Part shown: positions 4,977 to 12,299 of the stretch, piece by piece | How the letters are laid out: each line of letters begins with the position of its first letter | Numbering within the stretch: the stretch's first letter is position 1 | Assembly (NCBI GenBank): GCA_900769965.1 | Contig: CAAGIQ010000106.1 | Coordinates: forward strand, 1-12,299 | DNA from: Bacilli bacterium | Lineage (GTDB): Bacteria > Bacillota_I > Bacilli_A > RFN20 > CAG-288 | Reading direction: 5' to 3' | DNA: 12,299 bases | Position numbers and translations under genes: made by a program | The notes under the pieces: generated by a model | What the model was told of the DNA's origin: nothing | What the model saw: only the letters and a program-made list of their open reading frames with translations | Databases searched by the model: none

Positions 4977-6647
4977 ATGAATGAACGCGCTATTTTCCAT
5001 AAACCTGAATCTAATTACTGCTTTGCAACTTCAGAAAAGAATATCGTTTTAAGATTACGTTTGTCTAGAGAAGACGAGATTAAAAAAGTGTTTGTTATCT
5101 ACGGATGCAAATATGATTTTTTCAAAGTTCAAAAGCGGAAAGAAATGAAGAAAAGATATGAAGATAAGTTGTTTGTCTATTATGAAACTGAGCTTGAATT
5201 AACTGATGTAAGATTAACTTATGTATTTAAAATTATATCTTTCGAGGGTATGTATTTTTACTCGGAGGATGGGTTAACCGAAAAATATAATTTTAAATAT
5301 AACTTCTATAACTGTTTCCAATACGCATATATAAACAACTCTGATGTTCATAAAAAAGTTGGTTATATGGATAACGCATTGTTTTATGAGATTTTTGTTG
5401 ATAGATTTAGAATGGGAAATACTAAGAAAGACACCTCTTATATCAACATGAAATGGGGTGATAAACCAACTCCAAAAAGCTTTCTAGGAGGCGATTTAGA
5501 AGGTATAAGGAAAGAGTTAAAATACTTAAAAAAACTAGGTGTTAACGCCTTATATTTAACCCCGATATTTAAATCGATATCGAATCATAAATACGATATC
5601 GAAGACTATTTTGAAATCGATGAGCAGTTCGGATCAAAAGAGGATTTAAAAAATCTTGTTATCGATGCTCATAAAGAAGGGATTAAAGTCGTTCTTGATG
5701 CTGTATTTAATCACATCTCTGACAGAAATGCTTTATATAAAGATGTTTTAGAAAAAGGCAAAGAATCAAAGTATTACGACTGGTTTATCTTTAAAAACGG
5801 GAAATGTGAATGTTTTTCTTCTTGTTCGTACATGCCTAAGCTTAATTGCGATAACAAGGAAGTTCAAGATTATCTTATTAAAGTTGGCAAGTACTATATC
5901 GAAGAGTTTGACATCGATGGATGGCGACTTGATGTTTCAGATGAAGTTAGCCACGCTTTCTGGAAGAGATTCCGCAAAGAGATCAAGGAAACTAAAAAAG
6001 AAGTTGTCTTAATCGGTGAGAACTGGCACGATGCTAATAGCTATCTTCGTGGAGACGAGTTCGATTCTATTATGAATTACGCCTTTACTAAAGCGTTATT
6101 AGATTATTTGGCGTTCAACAAGTTCGACTCATTAGATATGAGCGCCAAGTTGAACGAATTACTTACTAGGAACACATCAACAGTTAATAAGATGATGCTT
6201 AACCTACTTGATTCTCACGACACCTTAAGGTTTTATACTGAAGTAAAAAATAATTTAGATAAATATCTTATAGCTATTGCCTTGCTTTTCTTTTATGAAG
6301 GGGTGCCTTGCATCTATTACGGAGATGAAAGTTTGATGGAAGGTGGCTATGATCCTGATTCTAGAAGAGGCTTTGTTAAAAATGTAGATAACGAAGCTTA
6401 TAACCTTATTAAAAAATTAGCTCATATAAGAAGATATAAAGGCTTCGTTAACTCAAAATTATATATTTCGTCAGAAAATGGATTGTTGATTTTAAATAGA
6501 GTTTCTTCAAAGGTATCGTATAAGCTAGTAATCAACAACTCTTCAAAGAACATTCTTTATAAAGCAACAAACGTAATTACATCAAATAGATATGAATCTC
6601 AAAAGCTTAAAAAGAAAGGCTTTGTTATTGAAAGGGTGGTTTTATGA
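4977..6647 (+). CDS. cyclomaltodextrinase / maltogenic amylase / neopullulanase (GH13_20), intracellular
   Basis: This is an alpha-amylase-family hydrolase that cuts alpha-1,4 bonds in maltodextrins, cyclodextrins or pullulan. Residues 1-120 look like a CBM34 N-terminal domain. The catalytic barrel follows, with region I DAVFNH (241-246), region II GWRLDV with nucleophile Asp319, region III GENWHD with acid/base Glu348, and region IV LLDSHD with Asp415. MPKLN at 286-290 is the extra conserved motif that marks the GH13_20 subfamily. There is no signal peptide, so it acts in the cytoplasm on imported oligosaccharides. The length of 556 is slightly short for the family. RBS AGAGGAA (4964-4970) precedes the ATG. 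It is the first gene of the operon and its stop overlaps the next start (ATGA). The exact substrate preference within GH13_20 cannot be read from the sequence. Confidence 0.9.
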   Translation: MNERAIFHKPESNYCFATSEKNIVLRLRLSREDEIKKVFVIYGCKYDFFKVQKRKEMKKRYEDKLFVYYETELELTDVRLTYVFKIISFEGMYFYSEDGLTEKYNFKYNFYNCFQYAYINNSDVHKKVGYMDNALFYEIFVDRFRMGNTKKDTSYINMKWGDKPTPKSFLGGDLEGIRKELKYLKKLGVNALYLTPIFKSISNHKYDIEDYFEIDEQFGSKEDLKNLVIDAHKEGIKVVLDAVFNHISDRNALYKDVLEKGKESKYYDWFIFKNGKCECFSSCSYMPKLNCDNKEVQDYLIKVGKYYIEEFDIDGWRLDVSDEVSHAFWKRFRKEIKETKKEVVLIGENWHDANSYLRGDEFDSIMNYAFTKALLDYLAFNKFDSLDMSAKLNELLTRNTSTVNKMMLNLLDSHDTLRFYTEVKNNLDKYLIAIALLFFYEGVPCIYYGDESLMEGGYDPDSRRGFVKNVDNEAYNLIKKLAHIRRYKGFVNSKLYISSENGLLILNRVSSKVSYKLVINNSSKNILYKATNVITSNRYESQKLKKKGFVIERVVL

Positions 6648-8098
6648 AAAAGAACATCGTCGCTTTATTAACTCATATCGCTATTGTTACCTCGGTTATC
6701 ATAACCCTCGGTTCTTTAAGTTTGATAAAAATTGATGATGAAGAAGAGGTAAGTAAGTTTAACGGAGAGATTGAGACTAACGTTAAGTTGAGAATTCTTG
6801 AAAACGACACTGCTAAAGAAACAGGATACCTTAAAGAACTCCTTGATGCTTTTAACGAAGAGTATAAGGAATATGGAATTGAAGCGGTGGACGCTAACAT
6901 GGATCAATACACCGATTTAGAAACTGGAGGTCCATATGGCTATGGTCCAGATGTCTTATATCAAGCTAACGATTCGATTATGAAATATGTTAACGGAAGG
7001 CATATTCTTCCGCTACCGGTTGAGTCTTTAGATTGTTATTCATCGACAAGTGAAAAAGCTTTTGATGCTTATAAATATAAATACAAGGGTCAAACCTATC
7101 ATTTTGGAGTTCCAGTTAACATTCAACAGCCACTTCTTTTCTATAGAAAAGACCTTCTTCCAGAAAATTGGAAAGTAAACTGGGATAAAGATAATAACGA
7201 TATTCCGGATATGGTGGAGAATTGGACGGATCTATATAGGTATTCTAAAGAGGTTGTGGAGAATTCATCTAGAACAAAATTCGGATATATGAAATCGTTA
7301 AACGACGGCTATTTCGCCTCGGGATATTTCTTCTCTTACGGAGGATATGTTTTCGGTGGAGAAGATAAAAACGATGTTGAGGATATCGGATTTTCCAAAA
7401 ACGATAGCTATTTAGGTGGAAGGATAATCCGAGACTTAGCTTCTGTTATGAATCTTGAATGTACTGAAGATACTATCACTCGTAACTCTTATTCACGTAT
7501 GGCTCAAGGAACTTATTTTGCGACTATGACTACTCCGGATGTCTACGCTTTATTCGTTAAGGAATTAGCTAATGAATATGCTAAAGAGGGGTTAAGTAAT
7601 GAAGAAGCTAATAAGAAAGCTAGGGAGAACATCATCGTAAAAGATGTTCCTTCGCTTCCAGAAGATGGCGATATTACAAAGCAAGGCGGAAATAATAAGA
7701 AAATGACTGTTATGGGAGGAGTTAATGGCTACGCTATTAGTTCTTATACTAAAGCCCCTAATGCCGCTTTAGAATTTGTGAATTTCGCCACGAGTTACAA
7801 CATGATAAAGAAAAGATCAGAGATGTTAACTATTTCTCCTGCTAGAGAGGATGTCTCCAAAGAGCAAGGCGGATTAAACGATATGATATTCAACAATTTA
7901 AATGAAGGCAATATCTATGTTATGCCTTCGTGTAGAGAACTAGCTCAAGTTTGGACTCCTTTACAAACATTCTGCGCTCAGTTAGCGGACGATGTCCTTA
8001 ACAATAAAGGAAAGTATGAAAGCGATGAAGCAATAAAGAAAGGGTTAGAGAATGTCGATAAGCAGATATATGATGCTATCCACACTCTTAGCAACTAA
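6644..8098 (+). CDS. maltodextrin-type ABC transporter substrate-binding protein, membrane-anchored
   Basis: This is a family 1 extracellular solute-binding protein (MalE type). Typical landmarks are GPDVLYQANDS (101-111), YHFGVPVNIQQPLLFYRKDLLP (split around residues 152-172), and an Asp/Asn loop DKDNNDIPD (181-189) of the calcium-binding kind seen in Gram-positive relatives. MGGVNGYAIS and the C-terminal SPAR then match the second lobe. The N-terminus has two lysines and a hydrophobic segment (about 5-30) with no Cys at its end and no good signal peptidase I site; the first Cys is near residue 131. It therefore seems held by an uncleaved transmembrane anchor, not a lipid. It overlaps the amylase stop by 4 nt and has the RBS AAAGGG (6631-6636). 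The sugar is inferred from its neighbours. Confidence 0.88.
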   Translation: MKKNIVALLTHIAIVTSVIITLGSLSLIKIDDEEEVSKFNGEIETNVKLRILENDTAKETGYLKELLDAFNEEYKEYGIEAVDANMDQYTDLETGGPYGYGPDVLYQANDSIMKYVNGRHILPLPVESLDCYSSTSEKAFDAYKYKYKGQTYHFGVPVNIQQPLLFYRKDLLPENWKVNWDKDNNDIPDMVENWTDLYRYSKEVVENSSRTKFGYMKSLNDGYFASGYFFSYGGYVFGGEDKNDVEDIGFSKNDSYLGGRIIRDLASVMNLECTEDTITRNSYSRMAQGTYFATMTTPDVYALFVKELANEYAKEGLSNEEANKKARENIIVKDVPSLPEDGDITKQGGNNKKMTVMGGVNGYAISSYTKAPNAALEFVNFATSYNMIKKRSEMLTISPAREDVSKEQGGLNDMIFNNLNEGNIYVMPSCRELAQVWTPLQTFCAQLADDVLNNKGKYESDEAIKKGLENVDKQIYDAIHTLSN

Positions 8099-8110
8099 AA
8101 GGAGGTAAAT

Positions 8111-9475
8111 ATGATTTCAAGAATAAAGAAAAGTTTATCTTCCTTAATAGGTTTTTTCTCAAAAAAATATGAAGGAGCAAAGGAGATAATTAAAGAGGGC
8201 GACTCTAAAGTAATGGCTTCTTTCTTTGTCATGGGTCTTGGTCAACTTCTATATAAACAATGGATAAAAGGCTTTATCTATTTAGCGACACAAGTACTGT
8301 TTATCATCTATTTTGTTTTTGTTGGTGCCGCTGATTTATTCGGACTATTCACTTTAGGATCTAAAGAAAGTAACGAATGGTATGGAATTGAAGGCGATAA
8401 TTCTATAGTTATGTTGATAATGGGAATCCTCGCCGTTCTCGTTTTGATATTCTACATCGTTTTATATGTAGCTAATATCAAGGATTGCTATCGCACTCAA
8501 AGCGCATATGATACTTTAAGAAAAATCGATACGTTTAAAGATGAAGCTAATAGATTGTTAGATAAATCTTTCTATAAAACTGCTCTTGCTCTTCCAGTTG
8601 TTGGAGTTATGGTGTTTAGCGTTTTGCCAATCGTCTTTATGATTCTTATCGCATTTACTAACTACGGAGGTGATATCATTCCTCCAGCATTAGTTGATTG
8701 GGTAGGATTAGCAAACTTTAAAAAGATATTATATCTCGGTCAATTTGCTCCAACATTCTTTAAGATTTTTGGATGGAATATATTGTGGGCTATATTATCT
8801 ACCGCTATTAACTATTTTGCAGGATTAGGTTTAGCTCTTCTTCTAAATAAAAAATGTGTAAAGGGAAAAGTTATTTGGAGAGCCTTTCCAATTCTTGCCT
8901 ACGCTATTCCAGGTTTTATTACTTTGTTAGGCTTTAAATTCATGTTCTCATACGGAGGACCTATCAATTACTACATTTCTTTGATGGGTGGAGATAAGAT
9001 TGGTTTCCTCGGGTTAGATGCTAAATGGACTTCGAGGATGATTGGGCTTTTTGTTAACGCTTGGATCAGCGTTCCTTCAACTATGCTTCTAGCTACAGGA
9101 ATATTGTCTAATATCAACAACGATCTATTCGAGGCTGCTAGGGTAGATGGAGCTACACCGATGTATCAATTTAGAAAGATTACTCTTCCATATGTAATAT
9201 TTGCTACGACTCCAGTTCTTATTTCACAGTTTATCGGTAACTTCAACAACTTCGGTATCTTCTACTTCTTAAGAGGAGGGTTATATTCCGATGGTTATTT
9301 CTTAGCTTCCGATACCGACTTGTTGATTAACTGGCTATATAACATGTCGATAGATAATAACTACTATTCGGTTGGAGCGGCGATAAGCTTAGTTATCTTT
9401 ATCGTTATTTCAATCGTTTCGCTAAGCGTTTATGTACTTTCACCAGCTTATAAACAGGAGGAAACCTTTAGATGA
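8111..9475 (+). CDS. malF: maltodextrin ABC transporter permease, MalF-like
   Basis: This is an integral membrane subunit forming half of the translocation pore. An N-terminal extension of about 155 residues holds the GLGQLLYKQWIKGFIYLATQ segment (43-61) and two or three membrane helices. The core begins near 157 with a long hydrophobic helix and continues with the binding-protein-dependent permease domain, ending in further helices near 421-445. The EAA loop that docks onto the ATPase is at 341-360 (EAARVDGA...ITLP). The N-terminal extension and FNNFGIFYFLRGG (378-390) are typical of the MalF branch and not of shorter sugar permeases. An optimal AAAAGGAGGT (8097-8106) gives a clear start 12 nt after the binding-protein gene. 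The gene symbol is assigned by family and operon position; galactose or glycerol-phosphate permeases are related but fit the context less well. Confidence 0.88.
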   Translation: MISRIKKSLSSLIGFFSKKYEGAKEIIKEGDSKVMASFFVMGLGQLLYKQWIKGFIYLATQVLFIIYFVFVGAADLFGLFTLGSKESNEWYGIEGDNSIVMLIMGILAVLVLIFYIVLYVANIKDCYRTQSAYDTLRKIDTFKDEANRLLDKSFYKTALALPVVGVMVFSVLPIVFMILIAFTNYGGDIIPPALVDWVGLANFKKILYLGQFAPTFFKIFGWNILWAILSTAINYFAGLGLALLLNKKCVKGKVIWRAFPILAYAIPGFITLLGFKFMFSYGGPINYYISLMGGDKIGFLGLDAKWTSRMIGLFVNAWISVPSTMLLATGILSNINNDLFEAARVDGATPMYQFRKITLPYVIFATTPVLISQFIGNFNNFGIFYFLRGGLYSDGYFLASDTDLLINWLYNMSIDNNYYSVGAAISLVIFIVISIVSLSVYVLSPAYKQEETFR

Positions 9476-10326
9476 GTAGAGATGTCAAAAGAGTAAAGAG
9501 AATTACTAAAAGAACGCTGGATATCATCATAACTTATTGCGTGTTGATCATAGTTTCTTTCCTATTTTTATTCCCGTGCTTGTGGTTGATATTAGCATCG
9601 TTTTCTAAGTCTGGTTCAATCTATTCCTTCGATGGGTTCTTTCCAAAAGAATATGGATTTGATGCTTTTAAGACTTTGTTTAGCGATACTGTTATGTACA
9701 ACTATCGAAGGTGGTTTTTAAACACGTTATTCATCGCCTCTTGTAGTTGTTTATTAGGAACCTTCCTAACGATTTTAACCGCTTATTGTATGTCTAGATT
9801 CCGCTTTAAATCGAGAAAAGCGATGATGAAAACCACTTTGGTTTTAGGTATGTTCCCTTCGTTTATGGGCACTATTGCAGTCTATTTGATCATGACTCAA
9901 TTCCATCTAGTTAATCAGATGTGGGGCTTGATATTGATCTACTCGGCTCAAGCTCCGATGGGTTATATGGTACAAAAAGGTTTCTTTGATACCATACCTT
10001 ACTCGATAGATGAGGCTGCAAGAATCGATGGGGCAAGTAACTTCCAAGTATTTATTAAATTCATCTTGCCTATGTCGAAACCGATGCTTGTTTATACTGC
10101 ATTAACTTCGTTTACCTGGCCATGGAGCGATTTCATCTTACCAAAGATGTTACTTCAAGATAAAAATCTTTATACGGTTGCGGTTGGGTTGATGTCTTTA
10201 GGAGAAACGGAATTTGCTCGATTTGCCGCCGGATCAATCATCATAGCAATACCGATTATCGTTCTATATTTTTGTTTAGTTAAATATATGATTAACGGAA
10301 TGTCAGCGGGAGCTGTAAAAGAATAG
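9472..10326 (+). CDS. malG: maltodextrin ABC transporter permease, MalG-like
   Basis: This is the second pore subunit, 284 residues, the usual size. A first membrane helix lies at about 17-42, and four or five more follow at roughly 84-107, 121-142, 150-166, 200-216 and 253-273. The ATPase-contacting EAA loop is at 181-200 (EAARIDGA...FILP). The C-terminus NGMSAGAVKE is the tail typical of MalG, which reaches toward the ATPase dimer and the substrate path. Its start overlaps the MalF stop (ATGA), and AGGAGG at 9456-9461 lies inside the end of malF, 10 nt before the ATG, so the two are probably translationally coupled. The ATPase gene starts 9 nt downstream. Confidence 0.9.
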   Translation: MSRDVKRVKRITKRTLDIIITYCVLIIVSFLFLFPCLWLILASFSKSGSIYSFDGFFPKEYGFDAFKTLFSDTVMYNYRRWFLNTLFIASCSCLLGTFLTILTAYCMSRFRFKSRKAMMKTTLVLGMFPSFMGTIAVYLIMTQFHLVNQMWGLILIYSAQAPMGYMVQKGFFDTIPYSIDEAARIDGASNFQVFIKFILPMSKPMLVYTALTSFTWPWSDFILPKMLLQDKNLYTVAVGLMSLGETEFARFAAGSIIIAIPIIVLYFCLVKYMINGMSAGAVKE

Positions 10327-10335
10327 GAGAAGTTT

Positions 10336-12204
10336 ATGGCTAATTTAAGTTTAAAACATATTTATAAAGTTTATCCAAACGGGACTAAGGCTGTTAACGA
10401 TTTTAACATGGACATTAAAGACAAAGAATTCATCGTCTTTGTTGGCCCGTCTGGATGTGGTAAATCTACAACTTTAAGAATGATAGCGGGTTTAGAGAAG
10501 ATAACTCATGGCGAACTTACTATCGGAGATGAAGTAGTAAACTCCTTAGAGCCGAAAGATAGGGATATCGCTATGGTATTCCAAAACTATGCGTTATATC
10601 CTCATATGACTATTTTTGAAAATATAGCATTCGGATTAAGAACAAGAAAAGTCCCAAAAGAAATCATCGACAAGAAGGTTAAAGAAGTAGCTTCGATATT
10701 AGGTATTACAGATTATCTATATAAGAAACCTAAAGAGATGTCAGGCGGTCAACGTCAACGTGTTGCTTTAGGTAGAGCGATTGTAAGAGAACCTAAAGTC
10801 ATGCTTTTAGATGAACCTCTCTCTAATCTTGACGCTAAGTTAAGAACTCAGATGCGTTCAGAAATAGTTAAGCTCCATAAGAAACTTAATACAACTTTCA
10901 TCTATGTTACCCACGATCAAGTTGAAGCTATGACAATGGGAACAAGAATCGTTGTTATGAAAGACGGATTTGTAAAGCAGATAGATACACCTAAAAACTT
11001 ATATAAGTATCCAGAGAATAAGTTTGTCGCTTCTTTTATAGGATCACCACAGATGAATTTCTTCAGAGTAAACCTAGTTAAGGAAGAAGAAAAAGTTAAA
11101 ATTACTTTCTTAGACATAAATAAGTCAATTTATATTCCTTTTGAGAAGTTAATTAAGATCGATCCAACTTACCTCAACGGAGAAAAAGAGGTTTATCTAG
11201 GAATAAGATCAGAAAATATCAAACTTCACAAGTCTGATTCATCATTAAAAATCAAAGTATCACATAACGAAGAATTAGGAAACGAGACTATCATCTATGG
11301 CGATATCAACTTAGATAACGATAACATCATCGAAAGCGAGACTAAAATAATCGTTAAAGTGAACGGGTTTAAGGAATTTGAACCACAATCTTTAGTCGAT
11401 GTGTCTTTTGATTTAGATGAAATACACTTATTCGATAAGACAACTGAAGAAGCGATATTAAAAAGAGTACCAAGTAACAACTTCGTTTCAGTAACTCTAA
11501 AGAACGATACTTTAGAACTTTTTGGCAAAGAGTTTAAACTACCTAAGTCTTTTAAGGTTGAAGAAGGAAAATATGATGCTTTGATTCCTTTAGACGCGAT
11601 TAGAATAAAAAGTGGAGAAGACGCTAAAATCGTTAACAGAGAAGAAGTTAACAAAGGAGTGCTTTGTCGTTTAGATTTAAAAGGGCACGCTTTATTTACG
11701 TTACTAAAAGAAGATAAGGCAGATTCTACAGTTGGGCTCGATTTAGATTTTGCAAAGATTACATTGCTTAAAGATGGTAAAAATGTTGTTTCTCCTTTAA
11801 AAACCACAAACGAATTCGAAGGTAAATTCATCGTTAAAAGAGAAAAAGACAGCATCTTTAAAACACATAATGAATACTTCGTCTCCTTTTTAAATAGAGA
11901 GTTTAAGTCTAGCGAAAACGTTACTAAGAAGATGTGTAGATCTTATGAGAACAGAAGAGTTTTCCACGAAGATTTCATTTTTAAACTCGACGCTAAAGAT
12001 ATAAAAGTTGTTGAAAATGGAATAGAAGTTACAGTTAACAAAATCATCGATTATAGACTAAATAAGTATGCAATAATCACGCTAGATGATAAAGAATTAA
12101 TCGTTGATGTTACATCTTTAGAAGTTGAAAACAAAATTAACATCGCTTTTGATATCGATAAATTACGAGTTATCGAAAAGAATAGAGACATCACTATTAT
12201 TTGA
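10336..12204 (+). CDS. MsmX/MalK-type sugar ABC transporter ATPase with extended C-terminus
   Basis: The ATP-hydrolysing subunit acts on the cytoplasmic face of MalFG. The nucleotide-binding domain (1-235) is intact: Walker A GPSGCGKST (37-45), Q-loop Gln83, signature SGGQ (136-139), Walker B VMLLDE (155-160), D-loop SNLD and switch His193. A canonical MalK-type regulatory domain follows (about 240-372), with YLGIRSENIKL (287-297) and the closing DLDEIHLFD (359-367). MalK/MsmX normally ends here at about 365-375. This protein continues to 622 with two further regions (about 382-483 and 485-618) that repeat the same strand pattern and end in LDFAKITLLKDG and DIDKLRVIEKN. Long tails are known for mollicute sugar ATPases. 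RBS AGGAGA (10325-10330) precedes the start; the stop is TGA. It is the last gene of the operon. Confidence 0.9.
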   Translation: MANLSLKHIYKVYPNGTKAVNDFNMDIKDKEFIVFVGPSGCGKSTTLRMIAGLEKITHGELTIGDEVVNSLEPKDRDIAMVFQNYALYPHMTIFENIAFGLRTRKVPKEIIDKKVKEVASILGITDYLYKKPKEMSGGQRQRVALGRAIVREPKVMLLDEPLSNLDAKLRTQMRSEIVKLHKKLNTTFIYVTHDQVEAMTMGTRIVVMKDGFVKQIDTPKNLYKYPENKFVASFIGSPQMNFFRVNLVKEEEKVKITFLDINKSIYIPFEKLIKIDPTYLNGEKEVYLGIRSENIKLHKSDSSLKIKVSHNEELGNETIIYGDINLDNDNIIESETKIIVKVNGFKEFEPQSLVDVSFDLDEIHLFDKTTEEAILKRVPSNNFVSVTLKNDTLELFGKEFKLPKSFKVEEGKYDALIPLDAIRIKSGEDAKIVNREEVNKGVLCRLDLKGHALFTLLKEDKADSTVGLDLDFAKITLLKDGKNVVSPLKTTNEFEGKFIVKREKDSIFKTHNEYFVSFLNREFKSSENVTKKMCRSYENRRVFHEDFIFKLDAKDIKVVENGIEVTVNKIIDYRLNKYAIITLDDKELIVDVTSLEVENKINIAFDIDKLRVIEKNRDITII

Positions 12205-12224
12205 TAACGTTTATATCCTTCCTA

Positions 12225-12256
12225 TTTTAGCGGCATCTATGAAGGTGCCGCTAAAA
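12225..12256 (+). terminator. terminator of the maltodextrin operon
   Basis: TTTTAGCGGCATC (12225-12237) pairs with GGTGCCGCTAAAA (12244-12256) around a 6-nt loop, giving 13 pairs with one wobble. It starts 21 nt after the ATPase stop. The stem is GC-rich in its centre; the tail CTTTACTT is only a modest T tract. The A/T arms make it usable in both directions. Nothing recognisable lies in the 43 nt beyond it. Confidence 0.8.
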
Positions 12257-12299
12257 CTTTACTTAATAAAATAATAGTGATATAAATATTAAGAATAAT

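Noticed and set aside
6716..6907. Minus-strand frames opposite the start of the binding-protein gene
   Set aside because: They mirror the signal-anchor and first-lobe coding region, lack an RBS and have no recognisable features.
11295..11855. Long minus-strand open frame (186 codons) inside the ATPase gene
   Set aside because: It lies opposite the extended C-terminal part of the ATPase, whose frame is continuous and shows repeated domain patterns. The minus product is a low-complexity Ser/Leu-rich shadow without an RBS or recognisable motif.
4977..12204. Mycoplasma-type genetic code (TGA as Trp)
   Set aside because: Three genes end in TGA exactly at ATGA overlaps or just before a terminator. 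Conserved Trp positions use TGG.
1..12299. CRISPR arrays, tRNA or rRNA genes, defence systems
   Set aside because: No regularly spaced repeats, no cloverleaf-like sequences and no nuclease, helicase or toxin motifs were seen on either strand.

Overview
The window is AT-rich with standard Bacilli-type signals: AGGAGG-like ribosome binding sites, TTGACA/TAGAAT promoter elements, and type II lipoprotein signal peptides. Trp is encoded by TGG. TGA works as a stop: three genes (6647, 9475, 12204) end in TGA, and two of those are ATGA overlaps. This points to a low-GC, host-associated member of the Bacilli, of the Erysipelotrichales/RF39/Acholeplasmatales/Izemoplasmatales kind, that uses the standard code. 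It does not fit a code-4 mycoplasma. Some proteins nevertheless look mycoplasma-like: a transporter ATPase with a very long C-terminal tail and a solute-binding protein without a lipobox. The lineage is inference, because no phylogenetic marker is present.

Layout. Positions 1-374 are mostly non-coding. They hold a possible 3' relic of a transposase (3-77), an imperfect direct repeat (89-107 and 170-190) and a leader hairpin (312-343). Positions 375-1358 encode a lipoprotein of unknown function, ended by a terminator. Positions 1447-2070 (minus) encode uridine kinase with its own intrinsic terminator. At 2165-2211 a near-consensus promoter carries a perfect 16-bp palindromic LacI-type operator just after the -10. 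It drives a 613-residue surface lipoprotein (2236-4077) built from an InlB-type repeat and four repeated beta modules resembling SusE/SusF starch-binding domains. A shared hairpin separates it from a convergent, short LacI-family regulator (4124-4921, minus).

Positions 4977-12204 form a tight plus-strand operon: an intracellular GH13_20 cyclomaltodextrinase/maltogenic amylase, a MalE-like binding protein, MalF- and MalG-like permeases, and an enlarged MsmX/MalK-type ATPase. It ends at a strong hairpin (12225-12256). Gaps between genes are -4, 12, -4 and 9 nt.

How it works together (inference). The surface lipoprotein would hold maltodextrin or starch fragments near the cell. The membrane-anchored binding protein would pass oligosaccharides to MalFG-MsmX for import, and the cytoplasmic amylase would cut them to glucose and maltose. 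The LacI regulator would de-repress the lipoprotein gene, and perhaps the operon, when the inducer is present. The most unusual points are the triplicated regulatory domain of the ATPase, the SusE/F-like modules in an organism without an outer membrane, the lipobox-free binding protein, and a regulator gene that appears to lack a leader and Shine-Dalgarno. This is a variant of a known type of system, not an obviously new one.
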